A DNA stretch of 64,000 nucleotides from a virus: the IMG/VR virus record IMGVR_UViG_3300042894_006927, positions 1-64,000 of that record; one strand, given 5' to 3'. Positions 15,924-24,987 of this stretch are shown here, piece by piece; within the stretch, counting starts at the first letter, position 1; every line of letters starts with the position of its first letter. Below the pieces are notes generated by a model, which saw nothing but the letters and a program-made list of their open reading frames with translations, was not told the origin of the DNA and did not search any database. Position numbers and translations under genes: made by a program.

Positions 15924-16444
15924 AAATTAACGGGTATTCCAACCACCTTGTACTTATAGATGCCCTTTTCAAAAATGTGAAAAAGGGGGCTATTAAGCAT
16001 ATTTTTGAGTATGGTTGCGGGTTTGGAAGCACCGCCTATTTCCTGCAAAAATCAAAATCGGTTATTGCCTTAGAAATGCAGTCAGATGGTTGGTTTTGGC
16101 GTGTACGAAACGACCTTAAACCAATTTACCCGCACCTTGAAATTCACCTTGCTTTAGAGAGATGCCATTGGAATTTTCTCGGAAAATTTAACCAAAATTT
16201 CGACCTTGTTTTTGTAGATGGACACGGAGATACAAGACCCGAATGTATTAACTATGCAATGGGAAAAGGTGTGCCGTATATTGTTTCCCACGATACCGAA
16301 GAAAAAGGGTATGGTTGGGAACGGGTTATAAATAACCAAGAATACCACAAATTAACAATGCGGGATTTTAATAATTGGACTACGCTTTGGACAACGGACA
16401 CGCAAGTATTTGGAAAACTAAAGTCGGATTTTAATTGGTTTTAA
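15878..16444 (+). CDS. Class I methyltransferase-like protein
   Basis: 188 residues. HIFEYGCGFGSTAYFL is motif I, VIALEMQSDGW the acidic end of strand 2, and FDLVFVDGHGDTRPECINYA motif IV with an unusual His-Gly-Asp continuation. Related folds methylate sugars in surface-glycan clusters. The start overlaps the preceding glycosyltransferase by 46 bp; a later start is possible but would lose strand 1. Confidence 0.65.
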   Translation: MDKSIYEGISPISGIEINGYSNHLVLIDALFKNVKKGAIKHIFEYGCGFGSTAYFLQKSKSVIALEMQSDGWFWRVRNDLKPIYPHLEIHLALERCHWNFLGKFNQNFDLVFVDGHGDTRPECINYAMGKGVPYIVSHDTEEKGYGWERVINNQEYHKLTMRDFNNWTTLWTTDTQVFGKLKSDFNWF

Positions 16445-16448
16445 AAAG

Positions 16449-16467
16449 TTTGACTAATTTAGTCAAA
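16449..16467. promoter_or_regulatory. Perfect 9-bp palindrome, operator-like
   Basis: TTTGACTAA, one central T, then TTAGTCAAA. It resembles the dyad at 11240-11257 and lies 43 bases before the start at 16511. A 15-codon frame (MKLSILIDITLKNKK) starts on the last base of the palindrome and its TGA overlaps the ATG at 16511, so it may be a short leader peptide. Confidence 0.55.
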
Positions 16468-16510
16468 TGAAATTGAGCATTTTAATAGACATTACTCTAA
16501 AAAACAAAAA

Positions 16511-17278
16511 ATGAAAATAAGCATCGTTCACCCTTCCCGAAATAGGGTTAAAATGGCATCAGAAGCCATAGAAAAATGGAAGTCAGCAGGAGTTGAATAC
16601 ATTTTGTCGGTTGATTTTTCCGATACCGCAGAGAACTTTATTAAGTACCAAGAAATTGCGAAAAAGAACAAGTGCAAATTGGTAATTAACCACAATAAAA
16701 ATTGTGTTGATGCCGTAAACGCAGGGGCAAAACACACTACGGGGGATTGGATTGTCGTAGTTTCTGATGATTTTGATTGCCCCGAAGATTGGGTTCAAAA
16801 GTTGCGAGAAATCGAAGGTTTTGATTCAAAAGAACCGAGAGTTATTTTGGTAAACGATGGCATTTCAAACAATATCGTTTCGTTGCCAATTATTAACCGA
16901 ATTGCATACGAGCAACTTGGCTACATTTACTATCCGAAATATGCTTCGATGTTTGCCGATACCGACCTTTTCGCTTTGGCAAAAAGAAAAAATTGGATGA
17001 TTGATGCCAAGCATTTGTTGTTTGAACACAAACACTTTACAAATGGAAAAAGGGAAAGCGATGAAGCATATTTAAGACAAAATCAAAGTGCTTTTTGGGC
17101 AATCGGAAAGGCATTGTTTGAACGCAGGGTTCAGTCGGATTTTGAAATGGTTGACCTAACTGAACAAGAACGAATTACTTTTGAAAATCAAATTGAGGAT
17201 TCAGTTTCTCAAAATCCAAGTCAACACCCCAACCTAAAGCCCATTACGATAATTAGCGGTGGTGGACAATGCAATTAA
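16511..17278 (+). CDS. Family 2-like glycosyltransferase
   Basis: 255 residues. MKISIVHPSRNRVKMASEA and NCVDAVNAGAKHTTGDW are typical of the family 2 nucleotide-sugar binding half; VVVSDDFDCPEDW is the DxD-like metal site. KHLLFEHKHFTNGKRESDEAY in the second half may contact the acceptor. It has its own short intergenic control region with a palindrome. Confidence 0.8.
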   Translation: MKISIVHPSRNRVKMASEAIEKWKSAGVEYILSVDFSDTAENFIKYQEIAKKNKCKLVINHNKNCVDAVNAGAKHTTGDWIVVVSDDFDCPEDWVQKLREIEGFDSKEPRVILVNDGISNNIVSLPIINRIAYEQLGYIYYPKYASMFADTDLFALAKRKNWMIDAKHLLFEHKHFTNGKRESDEAYLRQNQSAFWAIGKALFERRVQSDFEMVDLTEQERITFENQIEDSVSQNPSQHPNLKPITIISGGGQCN

Positions 17279-17282
17279 AATT

Positions 17283-18542
17283 ATGAAAGGGCTACATAAC
17301 ATTTACAAATCGCTTTTGTCTGATTCTGAATTGGATTACCGAGAGGTTTTTCCCGCTTTTTTTGAGCAAGATAAAAAGACCAAAGTTCTATTTGTTTGTC
17401 CGAGAATGGATGCCTTTGGGCTTCGGAATATGTTTGTACCCGCATTGGGGTTATCCAATACGCCCAAAATGGCTTCTTGTATTTTTATGGCTCAAAAATC
17501 AAACAATGAGCATTTAACGGAGTTACGCCAAGACATTGACCTGCCAAGCGAAATAGTGCAACAAGCGGATGTAATTATTTTTCCGTTTTGCGATGTTCGT
17601 TTGCGACCAATCTACGCTTTAATACGAGAGTTGAAGCCAACGATACGCATTGCGTTCATTGTTGACTTTCCAATCGAACAATTAAAGGACTATCATTTTT
17701 CCAAAAAGACCTACAATAAAGTAAAGGAGAACATTTACGAGAACATTTATTTTGCTGACAAGGTTTTTATTCCCTGCGAATCGTACAATGAGGAAATAAG
17801 AAAAATGGTTGATGGCAGGTTTGAAATTTCAAAACCGCTTTTAACCGAGATTTACAATACAAAAATCAGCCCGATTGTGGTTGAAAGTATTGATTTTCAA
17901 AAGATGCCCGAACTTTTTAACCCGCCACCGCCCTACCGAATAGGGTTTTACTCCCAACACGCAGGGGTAGGTAGGAATGAAAAGGAAATCGAATTGATTA
18001 AGTTTTGCCAAGAAAACGAGGAAAGGTTTGAATATGTTATTTACGGGGCAAATCCATTTGGAAACCGAAAGGACAAAAAAATTGAGGAATCAAATGGGCT
18101 TGAGGTTTATGAGGATAACTCACTTGCAAAATTGAGCAAAAAATTCAATGGAAATTTTAAGCCAATACGCAGGGTTCAAACCAACGACTACATTTATCAC
18201 TTCAAGAACATTTACAAATTGGGGTTAAGCATAGCCATAGTTATGCCGAAACGGGATGATTTTTTTAACCTTTCTCCGTTCCCCTTTATTATTGAGGAAT
18301 TGGCACTTATGCAGATTCCCGTAATTACCGACATACCATTAAATAAAATGCAGAAAGAAGGGGCGTTTTTTGTTTCAAACATCAATGAAGCCAAAGAAAT
18401 TTTGCGTTCTTTAACCCCCGAAATGATTGCCGATAAAGGGCAGAAGGCACAAGAGGTTTTTGGCGGGAGTATTCTTACCGAGCAGGAACATTGGGTGGCT
18501 CTTGAACAAGCAATTTTGTCTGATTCGATTTATTCCTTTTAA
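17283..18542 (+). CDS. Glycosyltransferase, GT-B fold (family 4-like)
   Basis: 419 residues. The ATG at 17283 lies just after the upstream stop, so it is preferred over a GTG at 17259. Two Rossmann-like halves: an N-terminal half (KVLFVCPRMDAFGLRNMFVPAL) and a C-terminal half with YRIGFYSQHAGVGRN, EYVIYGANPF and FNLSPFPFIIEELALMQIPVITD. The Glu in the last segment and the preceding P-F form the donor-binding motif of GT-B enzymes. Its 3' end overlaps a convergent gene by 68 bp. Confidence 0.7.
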   Translation: MKGLHNIYKSLLSDSELDYREVFPAFFEQDKKTKVLFVCPRMDAFGLRNMFVPALGLSNTPKMASCIFMAQKSNNEHLTELRQDIDLPSEIVQQADVIIFPFCDVRLRPIYALIRELKPTIRIAFIVDFPIEQLKDYHFSKKTYNKVKENIYENIYFADKVFIPCESYNEEIRKMVDGRFEISKPLLTEIYNTKISPIVVESIDFQKMPELFNPPPPYRIGFYSQHAGVGRNEKEIELIKFCQENEERFEYVIYGANPFGNRKDKKIEESNGLEVYEDNSLAKLSKKFNGNFKPIRRVQTNDYIYHFKNIYKLGLSIAIVMPKRDDFFNLSPFPFIIEELALMQIPVITDIPLNKMQKEGAFFVSNINEAKEILRSLTPEMIADKGQKAQEVFGGSILTEQEHWVALEQAILSDSIYSF

Positions 18543-18786
18543 ATGAAATTTCGATGTGATAATTCATCTTTTCGGCATATTGAGAAATCTTGTCAAAAGA
18601 AAGGTAAATATCCCCATTCATAAATCGTGAAATTATATCTAATCTTTCGCCCAAAAATTCGCTGAATTTAGTCAAAGTGTATTTTCTTTTTTCGGACTTT
18701 GATTTGCGTTCAATAAAATCTTTGCACAATTCAAAAAAAACATCATTAAGTTCGTCTTTATCCCTAATTTTATTATATCTTCGCAT
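18475..18786 (-). CDS. Small HTH (XRE-like) regulator
   Basis: 103 residues. YTLTKFSEFLGERLDIISRFMNG and YLSFDKISQYAEKMN fit a five-helix XRE-type DNA-binding domain. It is the only leftward gene between 6.5 and 64 kb and it starts 17 bp from the divergent gene at 18804, so it may repress its own and that gene's transcription. Its end lies antisense to the final 68 bases of the glycosyltransferase gene. Confidence 0.65.
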   Translation of the reverse strand: MRRYNKIRDKDELNDVFFELCKDFIERKSKSEKRKYTLTKFSEFLGERLDIISRFMNGDIYLSFDKISQYAEKMNYHIEISFKRNKSNQTKLLVQEPPNVPAR

Positions 18787-18803
18787 AAAATCAAAATTTT
18801 GTT

Positions 18804-19301
18804 ATGGTAACTGATTCAATCACTTCTTTCAAGGCAAAAATAGAAAAAGCAGAGGCAATTCTGAAATTAAAAACCGAGAAATTGGAGTTGTCGCAAAAAT
18901 TGACAAAAACACTCAAAGCCGAAGCCAAAAAATCAAGTGGAAGCGATGCACTTGAAAAGCAATACAAAGCATCCGAATATGCCATTCTTGAAATTGAAAA
19001 TGAAACGGAGGTTTTTATTCTGAAAAGTATTTTGAACGAGGACTTGGAAAGGTACTCTGAAATGCAGAAAAGAGAGGAAGAATTGCGTGAAAGGATTTCG
19101 TTGCTGCCCGAAATTGTTGACCGAATTAAGGACAAATACAATGCTAAAAAACGGCTTGGAAAATTGCCCAAAAACGATTCGGCAGATGCGTTGGATTTTC
19201 TACAAGATTATCAGTCGTATATGCACCAACCAAATGATGTCGAAGCCACAAAACTACTTCGCAGAGCAGACCGAATTGAGTTCAATCTAAATCAATTATG
19301 A
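18804..19301 (+). CDS. Coiled-coil protein
   Basis: 165 residues, almost all helix with heptad patterns: FKAKIEKAEAILKLKTEKLE, then LERYSEMQKREEELRERISLL. No membrane segment or domain of known function. Divergent from the small HTH gene and overlapping the next glycosyltransferase by 4 bp. Confidence 0.75.
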   Translation: MVTDSITSFKAKIEKAEAILKLKTEKLELSQKLTKTLKAEAKKSSGSDALEKQYKASEYAILEIENETEVFILKSILNEDLERYSEMQKREEELRERISLLPEIVDRIKDKYNAKKRLGKLPKNDSADALDFLQDYQSYMHQPNDVEATKLLRRADRIEFNLNQL

Positions 19302-19933
19302 AACTAACAATGGTTATGCAATCCTACCTTTATGAATATGAAGGTGGGGCGAGTAATCGGGTTGATAAATTTCATCGTGCTTTAGCGGGATTTGCAGGGC
19401 AAACGGAAAGTTCAAGCAACATTGAATTGATTGTAATTTCTCACGGATGCCCAATTACAAAAGCCCAATATCGAAACTTTGTTGAATTGCACAAGCCGAA
19501 AAACTTTAGGTATTATGAGGTTCAGCGAAATTCCCAATTTGAGGGCAGTCCAAGAGATATTGGCATAGTTAATGCAAAAGGGGAATACATTGCCTATTTG
19601 GATTCCGATGATATGCTCGTTGTTGACTATTGCGAAAAACTAATTGATGCTCTAAATTTTTGGAACAACCCAAAATGGGCGTATTTTAACGATTTGATTC
19701 GCACAAATACGGGTACAAGTGAACGCAAAATTAAAATGGAACAAGGTCGAATTGGAACAAGTAATTTGTGCCATAGACAAGACCTTTTTCCCGATGTCCG
19801 TTGGGCGGGATTGGATGGTTACGGACACGATTGGGGATTCATTTTGAGATTGAAAAAGTTTGGTGGCGAGGGCGTAAGGTTTCATAAAATGGGATATGTA
19901 GTGTGCCACATTCCTTTCAAAATGGACTACTAA
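19298..19933 (+). CDS. Family 2-like glycosyltransferase
   Basis: 211 residues. KLTMVMQSYLYEYEGGAS, IVISHGCP, GSPRDIGIVNAKGEYIAYLD and SDDMLVVDYC give the classical family 2 layout with a DxD-type SDD. GYGHDWGFILRLKKFG is the acidic acceptor motif. It is the last sugar-transfer gene before the polyvalent-protein block. Confidence 0.85.
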   Translation: MKLTMVMQSYLYEYEGGASNRVDKFHRALAGFAGQTESSSNIELIVISHGCPITKAQYRNFVELHKPKNFRYYEVQRNSQFEGSPRDIGIVNAKGEYIAYLDSDDMLVVDYCEKLIDALNFWNNPKWAYFNDLIRTNTGTSERKIKMEQGRIGTSNLCHRQDLFPDVRWAGLDGYGHDWGFILRLKKFGGEGVRFHKMGYVVCHIPFKMDY

Positions 19934-19962
19934 TTTGTACCTTCGGTTTTAAATGACCGAAA

Positions 19963-22929
19963 ATGAACTCATACGGACTTGTATTTGGTGGAGAAAAAAC
20001 AAGCCACGATAGCGGAAACGATATTGCCTACCAAGTTGTAGCAGGAAATAATTACTCCCAAGTTGTAATTGAGGGCGATGAATATATCCTGCCAAAAGAA
20101 GCAATGCAATCCGAAAAAGTTTACGACTTTGTGGATAAATTGCCTATTGAAATGCTTGACGAAATTAAGCGTTCCGAGAATGTATTTATTCAGTTTCCAA
20201 ATTTACGGCAGGGGGATATGGTTGTCTGCAAAAATTCGGTTCGGAATGATGATTTGCACACAATTAAAGGAACTGCGAAAGAAATTGGAAACTACCTTCA
20301 AGGGCTTTCAGCGTGTAGAATGTATGCGAAAGGCGGTTACATTAGCGGTGAACTTGCCAACGGGGGCGGGGTAGAAGATGAAAGTCAGTTGCGTTTGCTT
20401 ACCCCTATGCCACCGACAAAACTTGGCAAAACGGGCATTGATTCTCTAACTGAAATCATTGGAAAAGATAAAATGCGACCTGCCTTTTCGGGGGCGTTAT
20501 ATGCAGGTAAGGGAAGAATAGTTGCCACCGATGCAAACATATTGGTTGTTCTTGAAAACCAAAACTATCCGAAATCACTTGATGGAACAATTAAATCTTT
20601 GTGGAATAAAGTGCCACAAGAAAGGTTGGTTGGTATTCCTTATCCAAATTGGGAAGCGGTTGTACCAAGCCAACAAAATTTTCAGACAAAAGAACTATCA
20701 ATAGACGATGTTCTCGCCTATGCGTATGGGGGGTTTTTAGAGGGCAAAAAAATTATTAACGAAAAGGATTTTAACAAATACCAAAAAGAAGTATTCAAAT
20801 ACATTTTACGATTAAACATTGGGAACATTGAAATTGGCGTTGATTCGTTGTTGCTTACCCGTATTTTAAGGACTTTAAAGGCGAATGATGTTCGGAAGAT
20901 TGTTTTTCATATTGGGCAAACAAATCAAAGACCAATCAAAATAACAACCGACAATAAACACTATGGGTTAATAATGCCCGTAATGATTGCTGATAAAGTT
21001 GAAGATTTAGGAGAAGCCATTTATGTTAGTCAACAAATTTTTTACCCTATTTCGGAGAAGGATTTTAGGGCAATGTCAAAAAAATATGGCGAATACTTAA
21101 CCGAATTTTCAAAAATGGTTGGGGGTGAAAGAATGGCAGAAGGTGGAGAAATTACTATGAATATGCCGCTTCTGATTCGTGTTTTGGAATTGGCTAAAGA
21201 GGATGTGAAAGAGGACAAAGAAATTCATTTTATAGCAGAAAGGTTGCAGTCAATCGCAGACAAAGGCACTTTGACTATGGAAGATTACGATTACATTTCG
21301 GGGTTGGAAAGTAACGACAAAATTCAAAAACTGATTGCCGAAAATGATAGTAACGATTCCGATTTAAGGTTTGAGCAGGGCGGGGAAGTAGAGGATTTAA
21401 TAAGCAGAGGAATTGTTGACTTGAAAATGTACGATACAATCCCAAAACACGCAAATGAATATGGTTTGCAATGCCTTAATCCATTGTTTGTTCAAACTAT
21501 TTGCGTAAGTGAACCAAAAAGATTAAAAGGTTTAGGCACAAAAGTATTATCGTACATTGAAAAATACGCAATCGAAAATGGACACGATTTAATTTTTGGT
21601 CATATCATTCAAGAAGCAAAATTTACTAAAGACGAAAGACAAACATTTTTTTGTGATATTGATATGATTAAGAATTGGTTGCACTCAAACGGATATGCAA
21701 TCAGGGATGAAAATAATGATTTTCATAAATTCATTCAAAGTAATAAGTTAGAAGGTGGAGGTAGCGTTTTGTTAGCCCCAAACGGAAAGCCGAGCAATTT
21801 AACCCCCGAACAATGGCATTTAGTCCGAACCCACGAATTTAAAGCGTGGTTTGGGGATTGGGAAGCCCTTGAAAACGCTAAATTAAGGGATAAGGGAATG
21901 GATGAAGTTACCTTGAAAAATTTGGCATCGGATGTTTCAAAGGTTGTTGATGAGAATGGTGAGCCGTTGGTGGTTTATCACGGAGGTTATATTGATTTTA
22001 ATGTTTTTGATATTGATAAGACAGCAAATAAGAGATTTTATTTTACCCCAAGTAAAGAGTACGCTGAATTTAGAGGGCAAGTTTCTAAAGCGTATTTCTT
22101 AAAGATTATAGAATTATATTATGTAGATTGGCAACAAGGGAGAACTTTACAAAAACCAAAAGGTAAATTTTCGGGTTATGCTAATTTACTAAATGGTATA
22201 AAAAATCTTAATGAAATAATTGTTTTTGAACCTACCCAAATCAAACTTGCCGATGGTAGCAACACTACATTTGATTCCAATAACCCCGATATAAGGTTTG
22301 AACAAGGCGGGATGTTAGAAAATGGTGTTGGAGGGGAGTACGATAGTTTATATGCTTTTCTTTATTGGCACAAAGAGTACATCCCAATTTTCGCTAAAAA
22401 ATACGGCATAAACGAATCGGAGTGGGAAGATTTTGTTAGTGGGGAATTGGGATATGATAAAGAAATTTTGCAAAACATTTTGGGGGATGGGTACAAACTA
22501 TTTTACGATGAAGAAAAAGATATGTTTGAGGTTTCAGAGAAAAGGAAGCGAAAAAAATCGGGCAACTATAAAATAGAGAAAGTTTCAAGTAAAAATGAAA
22601 AACAAGTTTTGAGAATAATTAACGAGGAAATAGTTACCGAGTTAAAACCAAGATTAGCAGTTTTTTGGAATGATATGGTTGTGGGTGGTTCTACTTATGA
22701 ATTTAAAAATGGCACATATAAATTTGACTTGGCTATTTTACCCGAATATCAAGGGCTTGGAATTTCAAAAGGTTTGATTCAGTCAATTATTGACGATGCA
22801 AAAATGCTAAAAGCAAAAAGTTTGGAAGCAGAGGTTGTAAACAAAAAGTTGCTTTCATACCTTCAATCAATAGGGTTTTCGGCATACAAATCTCAAGGTC
22901 AAGATTTTGCTTTCTTATCTCTAAAATAA
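19963..22929 (+). CDS. Multidomain polyvalent protein: clamp-like, GNAT, ADP-ribosyltransferase-like, GNAT
   Basis: 988 residues. An unknown N-terminal domain ends at two Gly-Gly motifs (residues 122-136). Residues about 145-350 resemble a DNA sliding-clamp domain: MRPAFSGALYAGKGRIVATD, then GIPYPNWEAVVP, then GLIMPVMI. A Gly-Gly linker near 391 leads to a helical part. Residues about 475-600 look like a GNAT acetyltransferase (SEPKRLKGLGTKVLSYIEKY). Residues 603-785 match the ADP-ribosyltransferase-like domain of polyvalent proteins: RTHEFKAWFGDWE, GEPLVVYHGG, YFTPSKEYAEF and the terminal SNNPDIRF. A second GNAT (PEYQGLGISKGLI) closes it. Polyvalent proteins are thought to act early on host and invading DNA. 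Confidence 0.75.
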   Translation: MNSYGLVFGGEKTSHDSGNDIAYQVVAGNNYSQVVIEGDEYILPKEAMQSEKVYDFVDKLPIEMLDEIKRSENVFIQFPNLRQGDMVVCKNSVRNDDLHTIKGTAKEIGNYLQGLSACRMYAKGGYISGELANGGGVEDESQLRLLTPMPPTKLGKTGIDSLTEIIGKDKMRPAFSGALYAGKGRIVATDANILVVLENQNYPKSLDGTIKSLWNKVPQERLVGIPYPNWEAVVPSQQNFQTKELSIDDVLAYAYGGFLEGKKIINEKDFNKYQKEVFKYILRLNIGNIEIGVDSLLLTRILRTLKANDVRKIVFHIGQTNQRPIKITTDNKHYGLIMPVMIADKVEDLGEAIYVSQQIFYPISEKDFRAMSKKYGEYLTEFSKMVGGERMAEGGEITMNMPLLIRVLELAKEDVKEDKEIHFIAERLQSIADKGTLTMEDYDYISGLESNDKIQKLIAENDSNDSDLRFEQGGEVEDLISRGIVDLKMYDTIPKHANEYGLQCLNPLFVQTICVSEPKRLKGLGTKVLSYIEKYAIENGHDLIFGHIIQEAKFTKDERQTFFCDIDMIKNWLHSNGYAIRDENNDFHKFIQSNKLEGGGSVLLAPNGKPSNLTPEQWHLVRTHEFKAWFGDWEALENAKLRDKGMDEVTLKNLASDVSKVVDENGEPLVVYHGGYIDFNVFDIDKTANKRFYFTPSKEYAEFRGQVSKAYFLKIIELYYVDWQQGRTLQKPKGKFSGYANLLNGIKNLNEIIVFEPTQIKLADGSNTTFDSNNPDIRFEQGGMLENGVGGEYDSLYAFLYWHKEYIPIFAKKYGINESEWEDFVSGELGYDKEILQNILGDGYKLFYDEEKDMFEVSEKRKRKKSGNYKIEKVSSKNEKQVLRIINEEIVTELKPRLAVFWNDMVVGGSTYEFKNGTYKFDLAILPEYQGLGISKGLIQSIIDDAKMLKAKSLEAEVVNKKLLSYLQSIGFSAYKSQGQDFAFLSLK

Positions 22930-22933
22930 AACA

Positions 22934-24460
22934 ATGCAAGTTTTTGAATTAACATTTTACCGAGTTGCAATACAAGGGAATGATTATTCTGAAATTATTT
23001 ATGAAGGCATAAATTTCGATTATGCGAAAATGGAATACGATTCGGTTAATATATCGGATTTCCAAGACGATTTTGGCGGTGTGGTTGAACTTGAAAAATT
23101 TGATAGGTTGTATGAGTATATTTACGATTTAGAGGATTTAGAGGATTTCCCATTTTTAAAACATTATGCCGACAATTCCTTATTTAAGGAAATAGATGAA
23201 ACCGAAATTGAAACACTTTTTCAGAGAAGGGTTGACTACATAAACCAACAAAGTGATGAACTATTGAGCAGGGTTCAACAACACTATTTTCAAATTTATG
23301 GCGATTACAAATACAATAACATTCCCGTTACTAATGGTTTGCCCGAAGATGATGATGATTTTATTGAATTTGGTTGTATTCAATTAAGGTTGGCAGACCA
23401 TTCCGAAAACCTACAAAACGTAGATAGGTTTGGCGTGTGCGATTATTACATTTCAGTAGTGATTGCAGATAAAAATGCAACAAAAGAGCAATTTTTTTCA
23501 AGTAAATTTGAAAGGCGAAAAAATGAAGTTGAATTGTACTTTGATTCAGATTCAAATTTCGATGAAATTATTGATGAAATAGAAGATAGAATTGAAAATG
23601 CAAGAGAACTTATTATGCCTAAATACGAGCAAAATAACCAAATGAAAATGGGGGGCAAATTAAATCCTTCAAAAACTCCCGCACCAATTAAAGAACGGGT
23701 TTATGGAAGCAAAATAAACAAGCCCGAATCTTCGGCATCGTTAAGGTCTGCTTCTGCAATAAAACTATCTTCCGAAAACATTTCAACGCTGAATAAAAAG
23801 GTATTGGAATTTAAGTCAAAATACATTAACCGAAACAAGAGAATGACACTTAATGCCCTAAAAGCGGTAATGCGTAGGGGTATGGGTGCTTATTCTTCAA
23901 CACACCGACCAACAATTTCGGGTGGCAAACCAAATTCAAGGGTTGCTTGGGGATTAGCAAGGGTAAATGCCTTTTTGTTCAAAGCAGAAAATGGCAGACC
24001 AAAAAACCCAAAATATGTTCAAGATGATGATTTATTGCGTGAATTGGGATATAAGTTTGCTATGCAAATGGGCGGTGGTGTTTATCTTCCCGAATTGTAC
24101 GATTTTGATGAAAGCGAATTAAAAAAAGGCGGGGAAATTTCCCCCGAAAAGTTTAAGATGCCAAACAAAGAGGTTTTGGAATATGGGGATTTTTTGAAAA
24201 AGAATCACCCGAAAGTGTGGAAGGCGGGGGGAAACATTTTCGGAAACCAAGCATTTGAGAACTTGAAGCGGGTAAGCAATAGGGGTTATTGGCTTGAAAG
24301 TGAAAGGTGGATGTATGAAAAATGGCAATCATTTGTAAAACGGCATCAACATAATCACCTTCTTGCAGGGATTATCGCCAATGTTAAGTGGGCTTCTTGG
24401 GGAAATATCGGAAAAGCAAAAGCGAAATCGGTAATTGAAAATGCTTTTTCCGATAATTAA
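22934..24460 (+). CDS. Modular phage protein with DUF5824-like domain
   Basis: 508 residues. The N-terminal 235 residues are acidic and unrecognised. After QMKMGGKL (about 236) comes a domain with RVYGSKINKPESSASLRSA, MRRGMGAYSSTHRPTISGG, WGLARVNAFL and NPKYVQDDDLL, which I recognise as DUF5824, seen in phages and large DNA viruses of algae. After MGGGV and KKGGEI comes a C-terminal domain with KAGGNIFGNQAF, ERWMYEKWQSFVKRH and LLAGIIANVKWASWG, also common in phages and of unknown function. The start is 4 bp after the preceding stop. Confidence 0.7.
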   Translation: MQVFELTFYRVAIQGNDYSEIIYEGINFDYAKMEYDSVNISDFQDDFGGVVELEKFDRLYEYIYDLEDLEDFPFLKHYADNSLFKEIDETEIETLFQRRVDYINQQSDELLSRVQQHYFQIYGDYKYNNIPVTNGLPEDDDDFIEFGCIQLRLADHSENLQNVDRFGVCDYYISVVIADKNATKEQFFSSKFERRKNEVELYFDSDSNFDEIIDEIEDRIENARELIMPKYEQNNQMKMGGKLNPSKTPAPIKERVYGSKINKPESSASLRSASAIKLSSENISTLNKKVLEFKSKYINRNKRMTLNALKAVMRRGMGAYSSTHRPTISGGKPNSRVAWGLARVNAFLFKAENGRPKNPKYVQDDDLLRELGYKFAMQMGGGVYLPELYDFDESELKKGGEISPEKFKMPNKEVLEYGDFLKKNHPKVWKAGGNIFGNQAFENLKRVSNRGYWLESERWMYEKWQSFVKRHQHNHLLAGIIANVKWASWGNIGKAKAKSVIENAFSDN

Positions 24461-24494
24461 AATTGTTTACTATCTTCGTAAAAATCAATTTAAA

Positions 24495-24986
24495 ATGGCT
24501 TTAACGCTAAAGATTTTTGACAACAACCGAGAAATTTCTCGTCTTTGTGCTTTAGATTATATCCCAACAACATTCAAGGGAAATTCTTATTTGCCAACAA
24601 TTTCTTTAATCAAACTTGCAATCCACGAAAAGGTTGAAAATATGATTGAAGAATTTATCGTTGAGTGCAAAGCAAATGGAATGTCAGAGCAAAGTGCTTA
24701 TGAGGAACTTTCGGTAAGGGCAGAGGAGTTGCTTGGCGAACCCATTTACGCAAATAACCTAAATGCCCTTTTGCACCAAATTACCGATTCCCAACAAAAT
24801 TTTATTTTGTCCGATAGAATTGAGTACAACCTTCAAGAGTTGGAAAGAACACCAAGTAAAATAGAAGCAGAATTGATAGATGGAGTTTTTAAAGATGAAA
24901 TCAAAACCTATCATTCATTCATTCGTACTTGCCAAGATGAATCTATACTTTCTTACCTTGAACTTTTAGGTCAACAAAACATTTAA
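24495..24986 (+). CDS. Hypothetical helical protein
   Basis: 163 residues from MALTLKIFDNNREISR; the preceding 20 codons read through a control region and are probably not translated. Mostly helical: LAIHEKVENMIEEFIVECK, then AYEELSVRAEELLG, then IEYNLQELERTPSKIEAELI. It sits directly before the giant helicase with a one-base gap. Function unknown. Confidence 0.65.
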   Translation: MALTLKIFDNNREISRLCALDYIPTTFKGNSYLPTISLIKLAIHEKVENMIEEFIVECKANGMSEQSAYEELSVRAEELLGEPIYANNLNALLHQITDSQQNFILSDRIEYNLQELERTPSKIEAELIDGVFKDEIKTYHSFIRTCQDESILSYLELLGQQNI

Positions 24987-24987
24987 T

